DNA of 64,000 nucleotides from Halorubrum trapanicum. GTDB lineage: Archaea > Halobacteriota > Halobacteria > Halobacteriales > Haloferacaceae. The stretch lies in contig NZ_AP017569.1 of NCBI RefSeq assembly GCF_002355655.1, positions 1,612,001 through 1,676,000 of the forward strand, read 5' to 3'. Of the stretch, positions 20,019-29,214 are shown piece by piece. The notes below the pieces were generated by a model. That model made no database searches, was not told the origin of the DNA, and saw only the letters and a program-made list of their open reading frames with translations. A program made the translations under genes and the position numbers. Within the stretch, counting starts at the first letter, position 1. Each line of letters begins with the position of its first letter.

Positions 20019-20687
20019 TCAGGTGAGTAGGATCGCCAGCGAACAGACGATCGCGACCGCGAGGACGTGACCGACCACCGCGCCGAGCAGCACGGGTTCC
20101 GTGAGCAGGAACGGCACGAGCGCCAGTTGGACCGCGGAGAAGCCGATGTTCTCGGCGTCGAGCCGCCGGACGGTCGCCCGCTCGTCGGGCGAGAGGTCGA
20201 CGTGGACCGCGCGCCACAGCGCGACGACGGCGCTCCACCAAGAGGTGCCGATGCGGTAGGTGAGGTCCCAGAGGACGAGCAGCGTGAGGTAGACGACGGG
20301 GATCGGCGGCTGCGAACCGAAGAGCCGGTCGAGGAGGGTGTTCTCCCACGCGAACAGGTACGTCACGAGGGCGATGAACGCTAACACGCCCAACACGATC
20401 TCGATGCTCGACCCGAACAGCAGCCGCTTGTGCTCCGGCGGGGTCCCGAGCAGCCGGTTCTTCGCGCCCAACCGGTGCATTTCGACGCTGCCGACCGCCG
20501 CGACAGCGACCGCGACCGTCCCGGCGGCCACGGCGTTCCAGACCCCGTGGTACCAGCCGAGCGCGACCACGCCGACCTCGAAGATCGCGAACTGGAGCGC
20601 GACCGCCAGCGTCCGCGAGATCCCTAACCCGGGGATCCCGCCGACGAGGCTCTCGTACACCCACGTCTCGCCGTACTCGCGGCTCAC
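20019..20687 (-). CDS. Polytopic membrane protein, haloarchaeal family
   Basis: A 222-residue protein starting at a GTG (20687-20685) whose GTGA overlaps the TGA stop of the upstream NAD-binding gene. The sequence begins SREYGETWVYESLVGGIPGL after the initiator. About six hydrophobic segments are visible (for example ALQFAIFEVGVVALGWYHGV, IVLGVLAFIALVTYLFAW, VVYLTLLVLWDLTYRIG and the C-terminal LGAVVGHVLAVAIVCSLAIL). This open frame extends upstream through the neighbouring gene, but that part is a shadow. Tight coupling suggests it acts with the NAD(P)-binding protein. The function is unknown. Confidence 0.82.
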   Translation of the reverse strand: MSREYGETWVYESLVGGIPGLGISRTLAVALQFAIFEVGVVALGWYHGVWNAVAAGTVAVAVAAVGSVEMHRLGAKNRLLGTPPEHKRLLFGSSIEIVLGVLAFIALVTYLFAWENTLLDRLFGSQPPIPVVYLTLLVLWDLTYRIGTSWWSAVVALWRAVHVDLSPDERATVRRLDAENIGFSAVQLALVPFLLTEPVLLGAVVGHVLAVAIVCSLAILLT

Positions 20688-21628
20688 GACCGGAGCCCCC
20701 GGAGCGTCGTCAGCCACGGGCGCTGCGCGTTCGACGAGTCGGTCAGGGCGCGCGCGACCGCGAGCTCGAACGGCGTTCGCTCGACCGGGACGAGGTCGCA
20801 GATGCGGTCGTCCTCGACGATCACGGTGTTCCGCAGTCCCTCGACCAGCGACCGCGCGAGGTACGGGTTCACGTCCGTGACGAGCCGGAGCCACCGGGCC
20901 GACAGCTCCGGGCTCAACACCGGCACCCTGACGATCCGGAGCCCGCCCCCGAGCTGGCGCCTGGTCCGCCGCAGGATCTCCCCGTAGGTCAACACCTCCG
21001 GCCCGCCGATCTCGAAGGTCTCGGCCGCGGTCTCGGGGACGTCGAGCACGCCGGCGAGGTACGCGACCACGTCGGCGATCGCGATCGGCTGACACAGCGT
21101 GTCGACCCACTTCGGCGTGACCATCACCGGGAGCCGCCGCGCGAGCCCGGCGATCACCTCGAAGCTGGCGCTGCCCGCGCCGATGATGATCGCGGCCCGG
21201 AGCGTCGTGAGCGCCGGGTCGCCCTCGGCGAGGATCCGCTCCACCTCGCGGCGCGACCGGAGGTGTTCGGAGAGCTCCTCGCGGTCCTCGCCGAGCCCGC
21301 CGAGGTAGACGATCCGGTCGATCCCCGCGTCGGACGCGGCCGCGGCGAAGTTGGACGCGCAGTTCCGGTCGCGCTCCTCGTACCCCGGGCCGCCGTCCAT
21401 CGAGTGGACGAGGTAGTACGCGGCGTCGACCGTCTCGCCGTCGAGTTCGAAGGCGGGCGGGAGCGTCTCCGGTTCCAGGAGGTCGCCCTCGACGACCGAG
21501 ACGCCCTCGGGCGCGTCGTAGCCGTCGGCGTCGCGAACGAGCGCGACCACGTCGTGGCCGCGCGCGCGGAGCGTCGGGACGAGCCGGCTCCCGACGAACC
21601 CGGTCGCGCCGGTGACGAGCACTCGCAT
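20684..21628 (-). CDS. NAD(P)-binding protein, atypical SDR (NDUFA9-like)
   Basis: A 314-residue protein with the dinucleotide-binding signature VLVTGATGFVGSRLVPTLRA at the N-terminus, VVEGDLLEPETL, and AYYLVHSMDGG in place of the classical catalytic YxxxK. This fits the atypical short-chain dehydrogenase group that includes complex I subunit NDUFA9-like and sugar-epimerase-like proteins. The late segment KWVDTLCQPIAIADVVAYLA and FEIGGPEVLTYGEILRRT is also typical of this group. It is coupled by overlap to the downstream membrane protein. A redox-cofactor or lipid/quinone-related role is possible but not shown. Confidence 0.85.
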   Translation of the reverse strand: MRVLVTGATGFVGSRLVPTLRARGHDVVALVRDADGYDAPEGVSVVEGDLLEPETLPPAFELDGETVDAAYYLVHSMDGGPGYEERDRNCASNFAAAASDAGIDRIVYLGGLGEDREELSEHLRSRREVERILAEGDPALTTLRAAIIIGAGSASFEVIAGLARRLPVMVTPKWVDTLCQPIAIADVVAYLAGVLDVPETAAETFEIGGPEVLTYGEILRRTRRQLGGGLRIVRVPVLSPELSARWLRLVTDVNPYLARSLVEGLRNTVIVEDDRICDLVPVERTPFELAVARALTDSSNAQRPWLTTLRGLRS

Positions 21629-21772
21629 ACCGTCCTCTCGGGCGGGGCGACCATAAGCCCCGTCCCGTTCGGCGGGCGGACGGCGGGCGGAGGCCCGGGA
21701 GCGGGACCCCGGACGCGTCGCGGGCGATGTCGGGACCGATCGCTAGAAGTGCCCCCGGGTCCCTCCTCCGGT

Positions 21773-22699
21773 ATGCGCGCTGGCGAGTTCGAACCGGTCC
21801 GCGGCGTCGAGGACCTGTACGTCCACGACACCGGCATGTTCGACACCGACGAGTACGGCGCCGTCTACGTGTACGACGCCGAGCGGCCGATCGTAATAGA
21901 CACCGGAACGGGGGCGAACCGGGAGGCCCTCTTCGAGACGATCGAGGAGATCGGGATCGGCCGCGACGAGCTCGCGTGGATCCTGCCGACCCACGCCCAC
22001 CTCGACCACGCCGGCGGGGCGGGCTACCTCGCCGAGCGCTACCCGAACGCGGAGGTTCGGGTGCCCGAGAAGGGCGTCCGGCACCTCGTCGATCCCGAGG
22101 CGCTCGTCGCGGGCACCAAGTCGGCGGTCGAGGACCAGTGGGAGTACTACGCGGAGCCGAAGCCGGTCCCCGAAGACCGGATCGAGGGGGTGAGCGAGGG
22201 CGACCGGATCGATCTGGGCGACCGCGAGCTCGTCGTCCGCGAGGCGCCCGGCCACGCACCCCACCACGCGGTGTACCACGACCCCGACGCGGACGTGGTG
22301 TTCGCCGCCGACGCCGCCGGCATCTACGTCCCCGAAGTCGACGCGGTGACCCCGACGACGCCGCCGCCGCAGTTCGACTTCGAGCAGTGTCTCGACGATA
22401 TCCGGCTGATCGAGGAGCTCGACCCCGACACGCTCTGTTTCGGCCACTTCGGGCCTCGCGACTGCGACGCGGACCTGCTCGGCGAGGCGAAGCGGGCGTA
22501 CGTCGAGTGGGTCGAGCGGGTCCGCGAGAAGCGCGCCGAGCTCGACGACGACGAGGCGGTCGTCGAGCACTTCGAGGCGGCGAGCCGCGACATCGACTAC
22601 TGGAACCCCGAGCGCGCCAAGGCGAACACGAGCCTGAACGCGCGCGGCGTGTTGACGTATCTCGACCGCGTCGACGACGAAGAGGAGCGACGATCGTGA
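21773..22699 (+). CDS. Metallo-beta-lactamase-fold hydrolase
   Basis: A 308-residue MBL-fold protein. IVIDTGTGANR and the metal motif THAHLDHAGGAGYLAERYP (HxHxDH) are followed by APGHAPHHAVYHD, FAADAAGIYVPE and CFGHFGPRDC, supplying the remaining His and Asp ligands. The insertion around EDQWEYYAEPKPVPEDRIEG resembles glyoxalase II-type or lactonase-type members. The ATG at 21773 fits the normal domain start, while upstream in-frame sequence is the shadow of the divergent SDR gene. The substrate is unknown. Confidence 0.88.
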   Translation: MRAGEFEPVRGVEDLYVHDTGMFDTDEYGAVYVYDAERPIVIDTGTGANREALFETIEEIGIGRDELAWILPTHAHLDHAGGAGYLAERYPNAEVRVPEKGVRHLVDPEALVAGTKSAVEDQWEYYAEPKPVPEDRIEGVSEGDRIDLGDRELVVREAPGHAPHHAVYHDPDADVVFAADAAGIYVPEVDAVTPTTPPPQFDFEQCLDDIRLIEELDPDTLCFGHFGPRDCDADLLGEAKRAYVEWVERVREKRAELDDDEAVVEHFEAASRDIDYWNPERAKANTSLNARGVLTYLDRVDDEEERRS

Positions 22700-22759
22700 T
22701 CCCCGACGCGGACCGCCGAGAGAAACGCCCTAAACCCCGCCGCCCGTAGGCCCGACCAG

Positions 22760-23365
22760 ATGGGCATCTTCGACACGATCCGGGCCGTGCTCGGGACGAG
22801 CGCCGAGACCGACGCGACCCGCGAGGCGGACCCCGAGGACCTCTTCGGGATGTCGACCGCGTACATGACGATGGAGGCGGACCTCCGCTACGACCACTGC
22901 GGGGAGGCCGCGCTCTGCTTCTCCGGGATGGACAGCACCCGGTTCGACGAGGCGGTCGAGACCGTCGAGGCCATCTTAGAGGCCGGCGAGATCGACACCG
23001 GCACCGGCTTCCACCGCCACGAGGACGACCACGGCTACCAGTGGTTCGTGCTGGAGGACGACGACCCCGAGGACCTGGTGACGAGCGTCCACTTCGCGGC
23101 CGACCAGTTCATCGAGGAGGGGTTCGGATCGCGGCTGCTCGCGGCCGTGTTCGGCTTCGAGAACGACGACGGTCCGGCCTACTGGATCTACTCGTTCCGG
23201 CGCGGCGCCTACTACCCGTTCGCGCCGCGGGGGACGAGCGACCGGAACCAGCGGGTCGAGTTCAAGCTCCAGTCGGTCCTCGACGGCGAGCTCGGCTTAG
23301 AGGACGACGAGTCGTACTGGTATCCGCTGTGGCCCGACGCGCCCGGGAACCACCCGTGGGAGTGA
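22760..23365 (+). CDS. pspAB: PspA-associated protein PspAB
   Basis: A 201-residue protein matching the family named PspA-associated protein PspAB: DPEDLFGMSTAYMTMEADL, GEAALCFSGMDSTRFDEAV, HGYQWFVLEDDDPEDLVTSV and HFAADQFIEEGFGSRLLAAV. The C-terminal stretch AYWIYSFRRGAYYPFAP is typical too. In other archaea it is found near PspA/Vipp1-type membrane-stress proteins, but no pspA is present in this window. It starts 60 bases after the MBL gene in the same direction and may share its transcript. Confidence 0.85.
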   Translation: MGIFDTIRAVLGTSAETDATREADPEDLFGMSTAYMTMEADLRYDHCGEAALCFSGMDSTRFDEAVETVEAILEAGEIDTGTGFHRHEDDHGYQWFVLEDDDPEDLVTSVHFAADQFIEEGFGSRLLAAVFGFENDDGPAYWIYSFRRGAYYPFAPRGTSDRNQRVEFKLQSVLDGELGLEDDESYWYPLWPDAPGNHPWE

Positions 23366-23379
23366 GCGCGGGTGACGAT

Positions 23380-23856
23380 ATGAACGACGGCTCGGACGCG
23401 GGTATTGCCGGGCGGAACACCCCGAGGAAGCGCCTGCTCCGCGGAATCGCCGTCCAGACGGCGGCCGTCGCCGCGGCGGTCCACCTGCTGTGGGCGTGGC
23501 CGCGGCTCGGATCGCCGCCGGACGCGCGCCCCTACTTCTTCCTCGCCGGGAGCGCGCTCGCGGCCGCGGTCGCCGTCGCGACGCTCCGGGGCGGGGAGTA
23601 CCGGCGGCTGTACGCGCTCGGGGCGGGGACGCTCGGGGCGTTCCTCGGCGGGTTCCTCGCGTGGCACGGGGGCGACGCGGCCGCGGCGCTCGCCGCGGAG
23701 CCGCTGGCGGTCGTCGCGGTGATCGTCGAGGTCGTCGGCGTCGGCGCCTACCTCGCGCTCTACCGTCTCGCGCCGCCGACGAGCGTCGTCGTCGAGCGGC
23801 GGCGGGGCGGAGGGGACGTCGAACGCGAGGACGCGGCGGAGGAGGAGTCGCCGTGA
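23380..23856 (+). CDS. Four-TM membrane protein, haloarchaeal family
   Basis: A 158-residue protein beginning MNDGSDAGIAGRNTPRKRLL, with four hydrophobic helices (about residues 20-36, 47-63, 73-92 and 97-120) and a charged tail (VERRRGGGDVEREDAAEEES) facing the cytoplasm. It lies 14 bases after pspAB and overlaps the next gene by GTGA, so the three genes form one operon. The function is unknown. Confidence 0.78.
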   Translation: MNDGSDAGIAGRNTPRKRLLRGIAVQTAAVAAAVHLLWAWPRLGSPPDARPYFFLAGSALAAAVAVATLRGGEYRRLYALGAGTLGAFLGGFLAWHGGDAAAALAAEPLAVVAVIVEVVGVGAYLALYRLAPPTSVVVERRRGGGDVEREDAAEEESP

Positions 23857-24485
23857 CCGACGCGTACCGAACGGTGGCAGAGCGCGCGACCGCGCGGTTC
23901 GAGGTCCAGGGGTCGGAGTTCCTCGGGCACGTCGCGCCCGTCGACACGGTCGAGGCGGCGGAGTCGTTCGTCGAGGCGGTCGGGGAGGAGTACGCGGACG
24001 CGACCCACAACGTGCCCGCGTACCGGGTCCCCGCGGGCGAGCCGTCCGAGCGCACGCCGGGCTCGGAGCCGATGCTCCGGGAGTACTCGTCGGACGACGG
24101 CGAGCCGACCGGTTCCGCGGGGAAGCCGGCGCTGAACGTCCTCCAGCAGCGCGAGGTCCGGAACGTCGCCGCGGTGGTGACGCGGTACTACGGCGGGACG
24201 AACCTCGGGGTCGGCGGGCTCGCGCGCGCCTACTCACGCGCGGTGAAGGAGGGCGTCGACGCGGCCGGCGTGGTGGAGGAGCGCCCGCACCGGTCGCTCG
24301 TCGTCGAGACGGAGTACGACGACTCGGGGACGGTCCGGGGCGTCATCGAGTCGACGGGCGTCGAGTTCGACGCCGACTACGGTGAGCGGGTCCGATTCGA
24401 CCTCCGGGTGCCGGTCGCGGAGGTCGAGGAGCTCCGCGAGCGGCTCAACGACGCGACGAGCGGGCGGGTCGACATCGAGCGCTGA
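23853..24485 (+). CDS. IMPACT/YigZ-family protein
   Basis: A 210-residue protein of the UPF0029 (IMPACT, YigZ) family. RFEVQGSEFLGHVAPVDTVE and EYADATHNVPAYRV open the domain. SDDGEPTGSAGKPALNVLQQ and VVTRYYGGTNLGVGGLARAY are its signature. The C-terminal part (GRVDIER end) is the second ferredoxin-like domain of YigZ. It starts at a GTG that overlaps the upstream stop. Bacterial members are linked to translation regulation or peptide processing, with no defined reaction. Confidence 0.9.
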   Translation: MTDAYRTVAERATARFEVQGSEFLGHVAPVDTVEAAESFVEAVGEEYADATHNVPAYRVPAGEPSERTPGSEPMLREYSSDDGEPTGSAGKPALNVLQQREVRNVAAVVTRYYGGTNLGVGGLARAYSRAVKEGVDAAGVVEERPHRSLVVETEYDDSGTVRGVIESTGVEFDADYGERVRFDLRVPVAEVEELRERLNDATSGRVDIER

Positions 24486-24523
24486 CGCGCTCGGACCGCA
24501 CGGCGGCCGGCTCGACGGCCCGC

Positions 24524-26119
24524 CTACGAGAACTTCCGGACCGTCATTTCGAGGGTGTCGAGGTCGAGGATCGGCGCGTAGCCGGCGTCTGGGTCGATGT
24601 TGACGGACTTCTGGAAGTCGGTCTGGGCCTGCCAGCAGCCGGAGTTGACCGCGAGCACGTTGTGGTACTTCCCCCACCCGAGCTTGTGGACGTGGCCGGT
24701 GTGGAACACGTCGGGCACGTCCTCCATCACGAGGTAGTCGCGCTCCTCCGGCGCGACGCGGGTGTGACCGCCGAACTGCGGCGCGACGTGGCGCTTCTTC
24801 AGCAGCTGGTACATCGCCTTGTGCGGCTCGTCGTAGCTCGCCTTCTCCTCGGGCAGCTCCGCGATCACCTCGTCGAGCGAGACGCCGTGGTACATCAGCA
24901 CCTCGACGCCCTCGACCGAGACGGTGGCCGGGTTCGAGACGATCCGCGCGTCGTGGACGTCCAAAATCTCCCGGATCTCGTCGTCGAACCCGGGCTGCGG
25001 CTCGGCGAGGCGGACCGCGTCGTGGTTGCCCGGGATCATCACGACCTCGGTGTCGGCGGGCACCTCCTTGAGGTGTTCCGCGAAGACCTCGTACTGCTCG
25101 TAGATGTCGACGATGTCCAGCTCCTCGTCTTGGTTCGGGTAGACCCCGACGCCCTCGACCATGTCGCCCGCGAGCAGCAGGTACTCCACGGGGTCGGCCT
25201 CGGGGGTGTGGAGCCAGTCGGTGAAGCTGTGCCACGCGTCGGCCATGAACTCGTCGCTGCCGACGTGGACGTCGGAGATCAGCGCGGCCTGGACGTGGCG
25301 GTCGACCCCGCCGGGGCGGTGGGTCCGGGGGACGTCGGGGAAGTGGAGCGAGTCGGCGAAGAGGATGCCGGCGTCGTCGGCGAGCGTCCCCTCGACCGCG
25401 ACGCACTCGTCTAAGAGGATCTCGTCGACGACGTCGGCGAGGCCCTTGTCCTTCATCACGAGGGCGGGGAAGGTCCCGGTCGTGTCCTCCAGCTCGATCA
25501 GCCAGTGGCCGGACTTCGTGGAGCGGACGTCGTTGACGAGGCCGATCATCGCGGCGTCGCTGCCGCCCGGCATGTCCGCGATCGCCTCCGCCGGGCGGTG
25601 GTTGACGCGGCCGCGGAGGATCTTCGAGAGCCGTTCGTAGCGGTCGCGGAACGTCGTGACGAAGTCGGCGTACTCGCCGGTCCCGGTGCTGCGGCCGGTC
25701 ATGTCGTTACCGACCTCTAAGTCGCGCAGGTCGGGGTCCCGGGACCGTTCGGAACCGTCGTTCGCGGCGGTTTCGGGGTCAGAAGCGGCGTCGACGGTCG
25801 TGGAGTCGGTGGCGTCGTTCGTTGCGGCCCCGGACGCGGTCTCGGTCGCCGCAGATTCGGAGCCTATAGACCCCTCCGTTTCGACTGGAGATTGTCCGGG
25901 TTCGTCCGGGGAGGCGGCCGATCTGTCGGCGTCGCCGATCGCCTCGCGGACGTGGTCGGCGGTGATCCGGAGGGCGTCGTCGGGGGCGCGGTCGACGGCG
26001 GCCGCGACGGCGGCGGTCGGATCGGTCGCGCCCGCGAGGAGGGTGACCGCCTCGCGCTCGGCGTTGTAGCCGCGCTCGGCGAGGGCTTTCGCGATCCGGG
26101 CGTTCGACTCCAGCGGCAC
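24524..26119 (-). CDS. polB: DNA polymerase D small subunit (DP1), 3'-5' exonuclease
   Basis: A 531-residue subunit of the archaeal replicative polymerase PolD. The calcineurin-like phosphoesterase core is intact: AALISDVHVGSDEF, LLLAGDMVEGVGVYPNQ, VMIPGNHDAVRLAEP, LMYHGVSLDEV and HTGHVHKLGWGKYHNVLAVN. An OB-fold lies before it (GLVNDVRSTKSGHWLIELED). The N-terminus has a small helical domain, then about 85 acidic residues, probably disordered. A GTG at 26119 (VPLESNARIAKALAERGYN) is taken as start because it begins the conserved domain. Its neighbours sec11 and orc1 make the usual oriC1 gene neighbourhood of haloarchaea. Confidence 0.95.
   Translation of the reverse strand: MPLESNARIAKALAERGYNAEREAVTLLAGATDPTAAVAAAVDRAPDDALRITADHVREAIGDADRSAASPDEPGQSPVETEGSIGSESAATETASGAATNDATDSTTVDAASDPETAANDGSERSRDPDLRDLEVGNDMTGRSTGTGEYADFVTTFRDRYERLSKILRGRVNHRPAEAIADMPGGSDAAMIGLVNDVRSTKSGHWLIELEDTTGTFPALVMKDKGLADVVDEILLDECVAVEGTLADDAGILFADSLHFPDVPRTHRPGGVDRHVQAALISDVHVGSDEFMADAWHSFTDWLHTPEADPVEYLLLAGDMVEGVGVYPNQDEELDIVDIYEQYEVFAEHLKEVPADTEVVMIPGNHDAVRLAEPQPGFDDEIREILDVHDARIVSNPATVSVEGVEVLMYHGVSLDEVIAELPEEKASYDEPHKAMYQLLKKRHVAPQFGGHTRVAPEERDYLVMEDVPDVFHTGHVHKLGWGKYHNVLAVNSGCWQAQTDFQKSVNIDPDAGYAPILDLDTLEMTVRKFS
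25869..25893 (-). other. ORB-like motif inside polB
   Basis: On the minus strand the sequence reads AATCTCCAGTCGAAACGGAG followed by GGGTC. This matches the haloarchaeal origin-recognition-box form TCCAnnCGAAACnnAGGGG seen at the origin 3.8 kb away. It falls in the disordered acidic linker of PolB, so it may be tolerated by the protein. Whether Orc1 binds it is unknown. Confidence 0.5.
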
Positions 26120-26250
26120 GATACCCGAAAGGAGGGTCGCGGGCAAAACCGTTCCGGAGACGTCGGAGGGGCGAGCGTGTGGGGCCGCGAGCGAGGGCGG
26201 AATCCGCGCGACCCGGAAGCTTATGAACGGAACCCTCCAAAGGCGACGTA

Positions 26251-27288
26251 ATGGACGAAGGGGATCGGCCGACGGACACCGACGGGTCGGCCGGTCGAGA
26301 CGAGCGAACCGAAGATCACTCAGGGGCGACATCCGACGGGTCGGATGACGGGGGTCCCGACGGGGCGGACGACGGGACGGATGACGGGGTTCCCGACGAA
26401 TCCGACCGCGCGGTCTCCGGTAGCTCGGGCGACGGTCCCGAGACCGGGCGCGAAGTCGACCTCGGGGACGAGCCCGAATCATCCGGGGAAGCCGTTGTTT
26501 CCGGCGAATCCGACATCGGGAGCGAAGCGCAGGGCGCACCGGAATCGGTGGGAGGTCCCGCGTTCGAGACGGAAGAGACGACGACCGCCGACGAGTCGCT
26601 TCTACACCGGTTCCGTCACGACCGGGAGGGCGCGCTGATGTGGATCCGGGAGATGTTGGCGAGCGTCGGCGTCGTCCTCCTGATCGGACTGTTGCTGTTC
26701 GGCGTCAGCGGCGTGTGGCCGCCCATGGTCGCCGTCGAGTCGGGGAGCATGGAGCCGAACATGCAGGTCGGCGACCTCGTGTTCGTCACCGAGCCCGGGC
26801 GGCTCGCGCCGGACGCGGCCGAAAACGGCGTCGGGGTCGTCACCCACGAGGTGGGCCAAGAGGTCGATTACCGGACGTTCGGGTCCTACGGGTCGGTGAT
26901 GATATACACGCCCCCGGGGCGGACCGGGTCGCCGATCATCCACCGGGCCATGTTCCACGTTACCGAGGGCGAGAACTGGTACGACCGCGCAAACCCGGAG
27001 TATCACAACGCCGTCGACTGCGGATCGCTCGCCAACTGTCCGGCGCCGCACGACGGGTACATCACCCTCGGCGACAACAACGGCGCCTACGACCAGGCCA
27101 GCGGCCTCTCGCCGCCCGTCAGGGCCGAATGGGTGAACGGCGTGGCCCGCCTCCGGGTCCCGTATCTCGGCTACATCCGGCTGATCGCGACGGGACAGGT
27201 AGAGCTGAACGAGGCGATAACGCGGACGGTCGGGAGCGCCCTCCCGGCGGTGGAGTCGGCACTCGTCTCGTCCGCCCCGGCGGCGTGA
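26251..27288 (+). CDS. sec11: Signal peptidase I (Sec11-type) with long acidic N-terminus
   Basis: A 345-residue membrane protease that removes signal peptides from exported proteins. Residues 1-115 are an acidic, Ser/Gly-rich disordered extension facing the cytoplasm. One membrane anchor follows (VGVVLLIGLLLFGVSG, about 139-154). The catalytic Ser lies in VESGSMEPNM (Ser166) and the His in IIHRAMF (His231), both as in ER/archaeal Sec11 enzymes. The Asp box is ITLGDNNGAYD (Asp275). A second hydrophobic stretch near the C-terminus (YLGYIRLIATG) may touch the membrane. It is divergent from polB and convergent with orc1 in the conserved origin neighbourhood. Confidence 0.93.
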   Translation: MDEGDRPTDTDGSAGRDERTEDHSGATSDGSDDGGPDGADDGTDDGVPDESDRAVSGSSGDGPETGREVDLGDEPESSGEAVVSGESDIGSEAQGAPESVGGPAFETEETTTADESLLHRFRHDREGALMWIREMLASVGVVLLIGLLLFGVSGVWPPMVAVESGSMEPNMQVGDLVFVTEPGRLAPDAAENGVGVVTHEVGQEVDYRTFGSYGSVMIYTPPGRTGSPIIHRAMFHVTEGENWYDRANPEYHNAVDCGSLANCPAPHDGYITLGDNNGAYDQASGLSPPVRAEWVNGVARLRVPYLGYIRLIATGQVELNEAITRTVGSALPAVESALVSSAPAA

Positions 27289-27329
27289 CGCTCGCCGGGA
27301 CAGCGGCGGCGTGACAACCCCGAGCTGGC

Positions 27330-29213
27330 TCAGTTGTCGAACCGCGCCTGGACGAACGGCTGCGCGTTCTCGATGTCGCCGAGCCGCGAGTCCGACAGGA
27401 GGACCGCCTCGGTCTCCTCGACGGGCACGGAGAGGCCCATCTCCTTCGTCCGGCCGTAGCGGCCCTTCGAGACGACGACGGCGTTGACGATCCCGAGCAT
27501 GTCGAGCTCGCTGATGAGGTCGGTGACCCGCCGCTGGGTCAGGACGTCGGCGTCGATCTCCTCGCAGAGCCGCTTGTAGATGTTGAACACCTCGCCGGTG
27601 TTGATGTTGTGAACACCGTTCTTTTCGAGGAGGATGACGGCGAATAAGACGATCTTGCTCTGGGTGGGGAGGGTGCGGACGACCTCGACGACGCGGTCGA
27701 GCTCGATCTTGTCTTGGGCCTGTCGGACGTGTTTCTCGGCGACGATCTCGGCCTGCGAGCGCTCGGCGAGTTCGCCGGCGGTGCGGAGGAGATCGAGCGC
27801 ACGGCGCGCGTCGCCGTGTTCCTGCGCGGCGAAGGCGGCGCAGAGGGGGATCACGTCGTCGGTGAGCGCGTCGGGCTTGAACGCGGTGTCGGCGCGGTGC
27901 TGGAGGATGTCGCGGAGCTGGTTGGCGTCGTACGGCGGGAAGACGATCTCCTCCTCGCCGAGGCTCGACTTGACGCGGGGGTCGAGGAAGTCGGTGAACT
28001 TCAGGTCGTTCGAGATCCCCATGATCGAGATCCGCGAGCGGTCGAGCTCGGAGTTCATCCGCGAGAGATTGTAGAGGGTGTCGTCGCCGCTCTTCTCGAC
28101 GAGCTTGTCGATCTCGTCGAGCATGATCACGACCACGCGCTCGTGGTAGTCGACCGCCTCGAAGAACGTCGAGTAGACGCGGTCGGTTGGCCACCCCGTC
28201 ATCGGGACCTCCTCCATCTCGTCGGCGTCGTCTTCGAGGGTTTCGATGCGCTCGTCGAGCTCGTCGACAGAGTCGAACTCGGTGTCTGCGAGGGCGGCTG
28301 CCGCGTCTTGGCCGGCCGTCTCGTCGGCGTTCGCCGCGTCCGCGCGGAGCTCTTCGAGGCGCTCCAGCCGGTCGGCGATCACCGCCTGGTTCTCCTCGAT
28401 GAACGTGTTCGCGAGCTGGGCGAGGACGCGGTACTGTGTATCGGTCACCTCGCAGTTGATGTACTCGACCTCGCAGGGGACGTCGTACTTCTGGGAGGTG
28501 GACTCGAGCTCCTGGGAGACGAACTTCGCCGAGGCGGTCTTCCCGGTCCCCGTCTTCCCGTAGATCAGGATGTTCGAGGGGGTCTCGCCGCGGAGCGCGG
28601 AGACGAGGATCGTCGCCATCCGGTTGATCTGGTCGTTGCGGTGCGGGAGCTCGTGCGGGGTGTACGAAGGGCGGAGGACCTCCTTGTTCTCGAAGATCGG
28701 TTCGCCCGAGAGGAGGTCGTCGAACAGGCCCTGGTTGTCTTCGTCGTCGTCGAGGACGACGCCGTCGAAGTCGACGTCGGGCGACGAGCGGTCGCGACCG
28801 CCGTTGTCGAGCCCCGCCGTTTCGGGTCGAGCGTCGGTCGAGAGGGAAGCCGTGTCGGCGTCCGATTCGATCGAGTCGACGTCCGGCGTATCGAGATCGG
28901 ATCCGTCGTCGACGTCGGGGTCGGTATCGGGGTCGGTTTCGATTGGGTCGTCGGAGTCGACTTCGGTCGGACTGTCGGGCACTGTTTCGGTTGGAGCGTC
29001 GGGATCGAAATCCTCGATATCGGTGTCCTCAGCCGCTGAAGCGCCGTCCTCGAACTCGTCGGTTCCGGAGCCCTCGACGCCGAAGCTGTCGGGGTCCGAA
29101 GTCGAAGAGTGACTTGGCGACGAGTCCTCGGAGTCGCTGCTGTGGTCCGATTCGTCGTCGTCGTCCGGGTCGATGCCGCCGTCGGTCCGCGGTGTGTGAT
29201 CGCCTTCGTCCAT
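27330..29213 (-). CDS. orc1: Orc1/Cdc6 replication initiator with long acidic N-terminal extension
   Basis: A 627-residue AAA+ initiator that binds ORB elements and loads the MCM helicase. The Walker A is ILIYGKTGTGKTASAKF (about 215-231), Walker B is VVIMLDEIDKLVEKSG, sensor regions are SIMGISNDLKFTDFLDPRVKSSL and GDARRALDLLRTAGELA, and a C-terminal winged helix ends the protein. Residues 1-165 are almost all Asp/Ser/Glu/Thr, which makes the protein longer than most Orc1 proteins (about 400-600). An extra charged, coiled-coil-like insert (ERLEELRADAANADETAGQD and following) lies between Walker A and B. It is transcribed away from the adjacent origin, the usual arrangement for the main initiator at oriC1. 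Confidence 0.96.
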   Translation of the reverse strand: MDEGDHTPRTDGGIDPDDDDESDHSSDSEDSSPSHSSTSDPDSFGVEGSGTDEFEDGASAAEDTDIEDFDPDAPTETVPDSPTEVDSDDPIETDPDTDPDVDDGSDLDTPDVDSIESDADTASLSTDARPETAGLDNGGRDRSSPDVDFDGVVLDDDEDNQGLFDDLLSGEPIFENKEVLRPSYTPHELPHRNDQINRMATILVSALRGETPSNILIYGKTGTGKTASAKFVSQELESTSQKYDVPCEVEYINCEVTDTQYRVLAQLANTFIEENQAVIADRLERLEELRADAANADETAGQDAAAALADTEFDSVDELDERIETLEDDADEMEEVPMTGWPTDRVYSTFFEAVDYHERVVVIMLDEIDKLVEKSGDDTLYNLSRMNSELDRSRISIMGISNDLKFTDFLDPRVKSSLGEEEIVFPPYDANQLRDILQHRADTAFKPDALTDDVIPLCAAFAAQEHGDARRALDLLRTAGELAERSQAEIVAEKHVRQAQDKIELDRVVEVVRTLPTQSKIVLFAVILLEKNGVHNINTGEVFNIYKRLCEEIDADVLTQRRVTDLISELDMLGIVNAVVVSKGRYGRTKEMGLSVPVEETEAVLLSDSRLGDIENAQPFVQARFDN

Positions 29214-29214
29214 G

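Noticed and set aside
20019-22259. A 746-codon open frame on the minus strand
   Set aside because: Only the last 222 codons (from GTG 20687) look like protein. The rest lies over the SDR and MBL genes and is low-complexity Arg-rich shadow.
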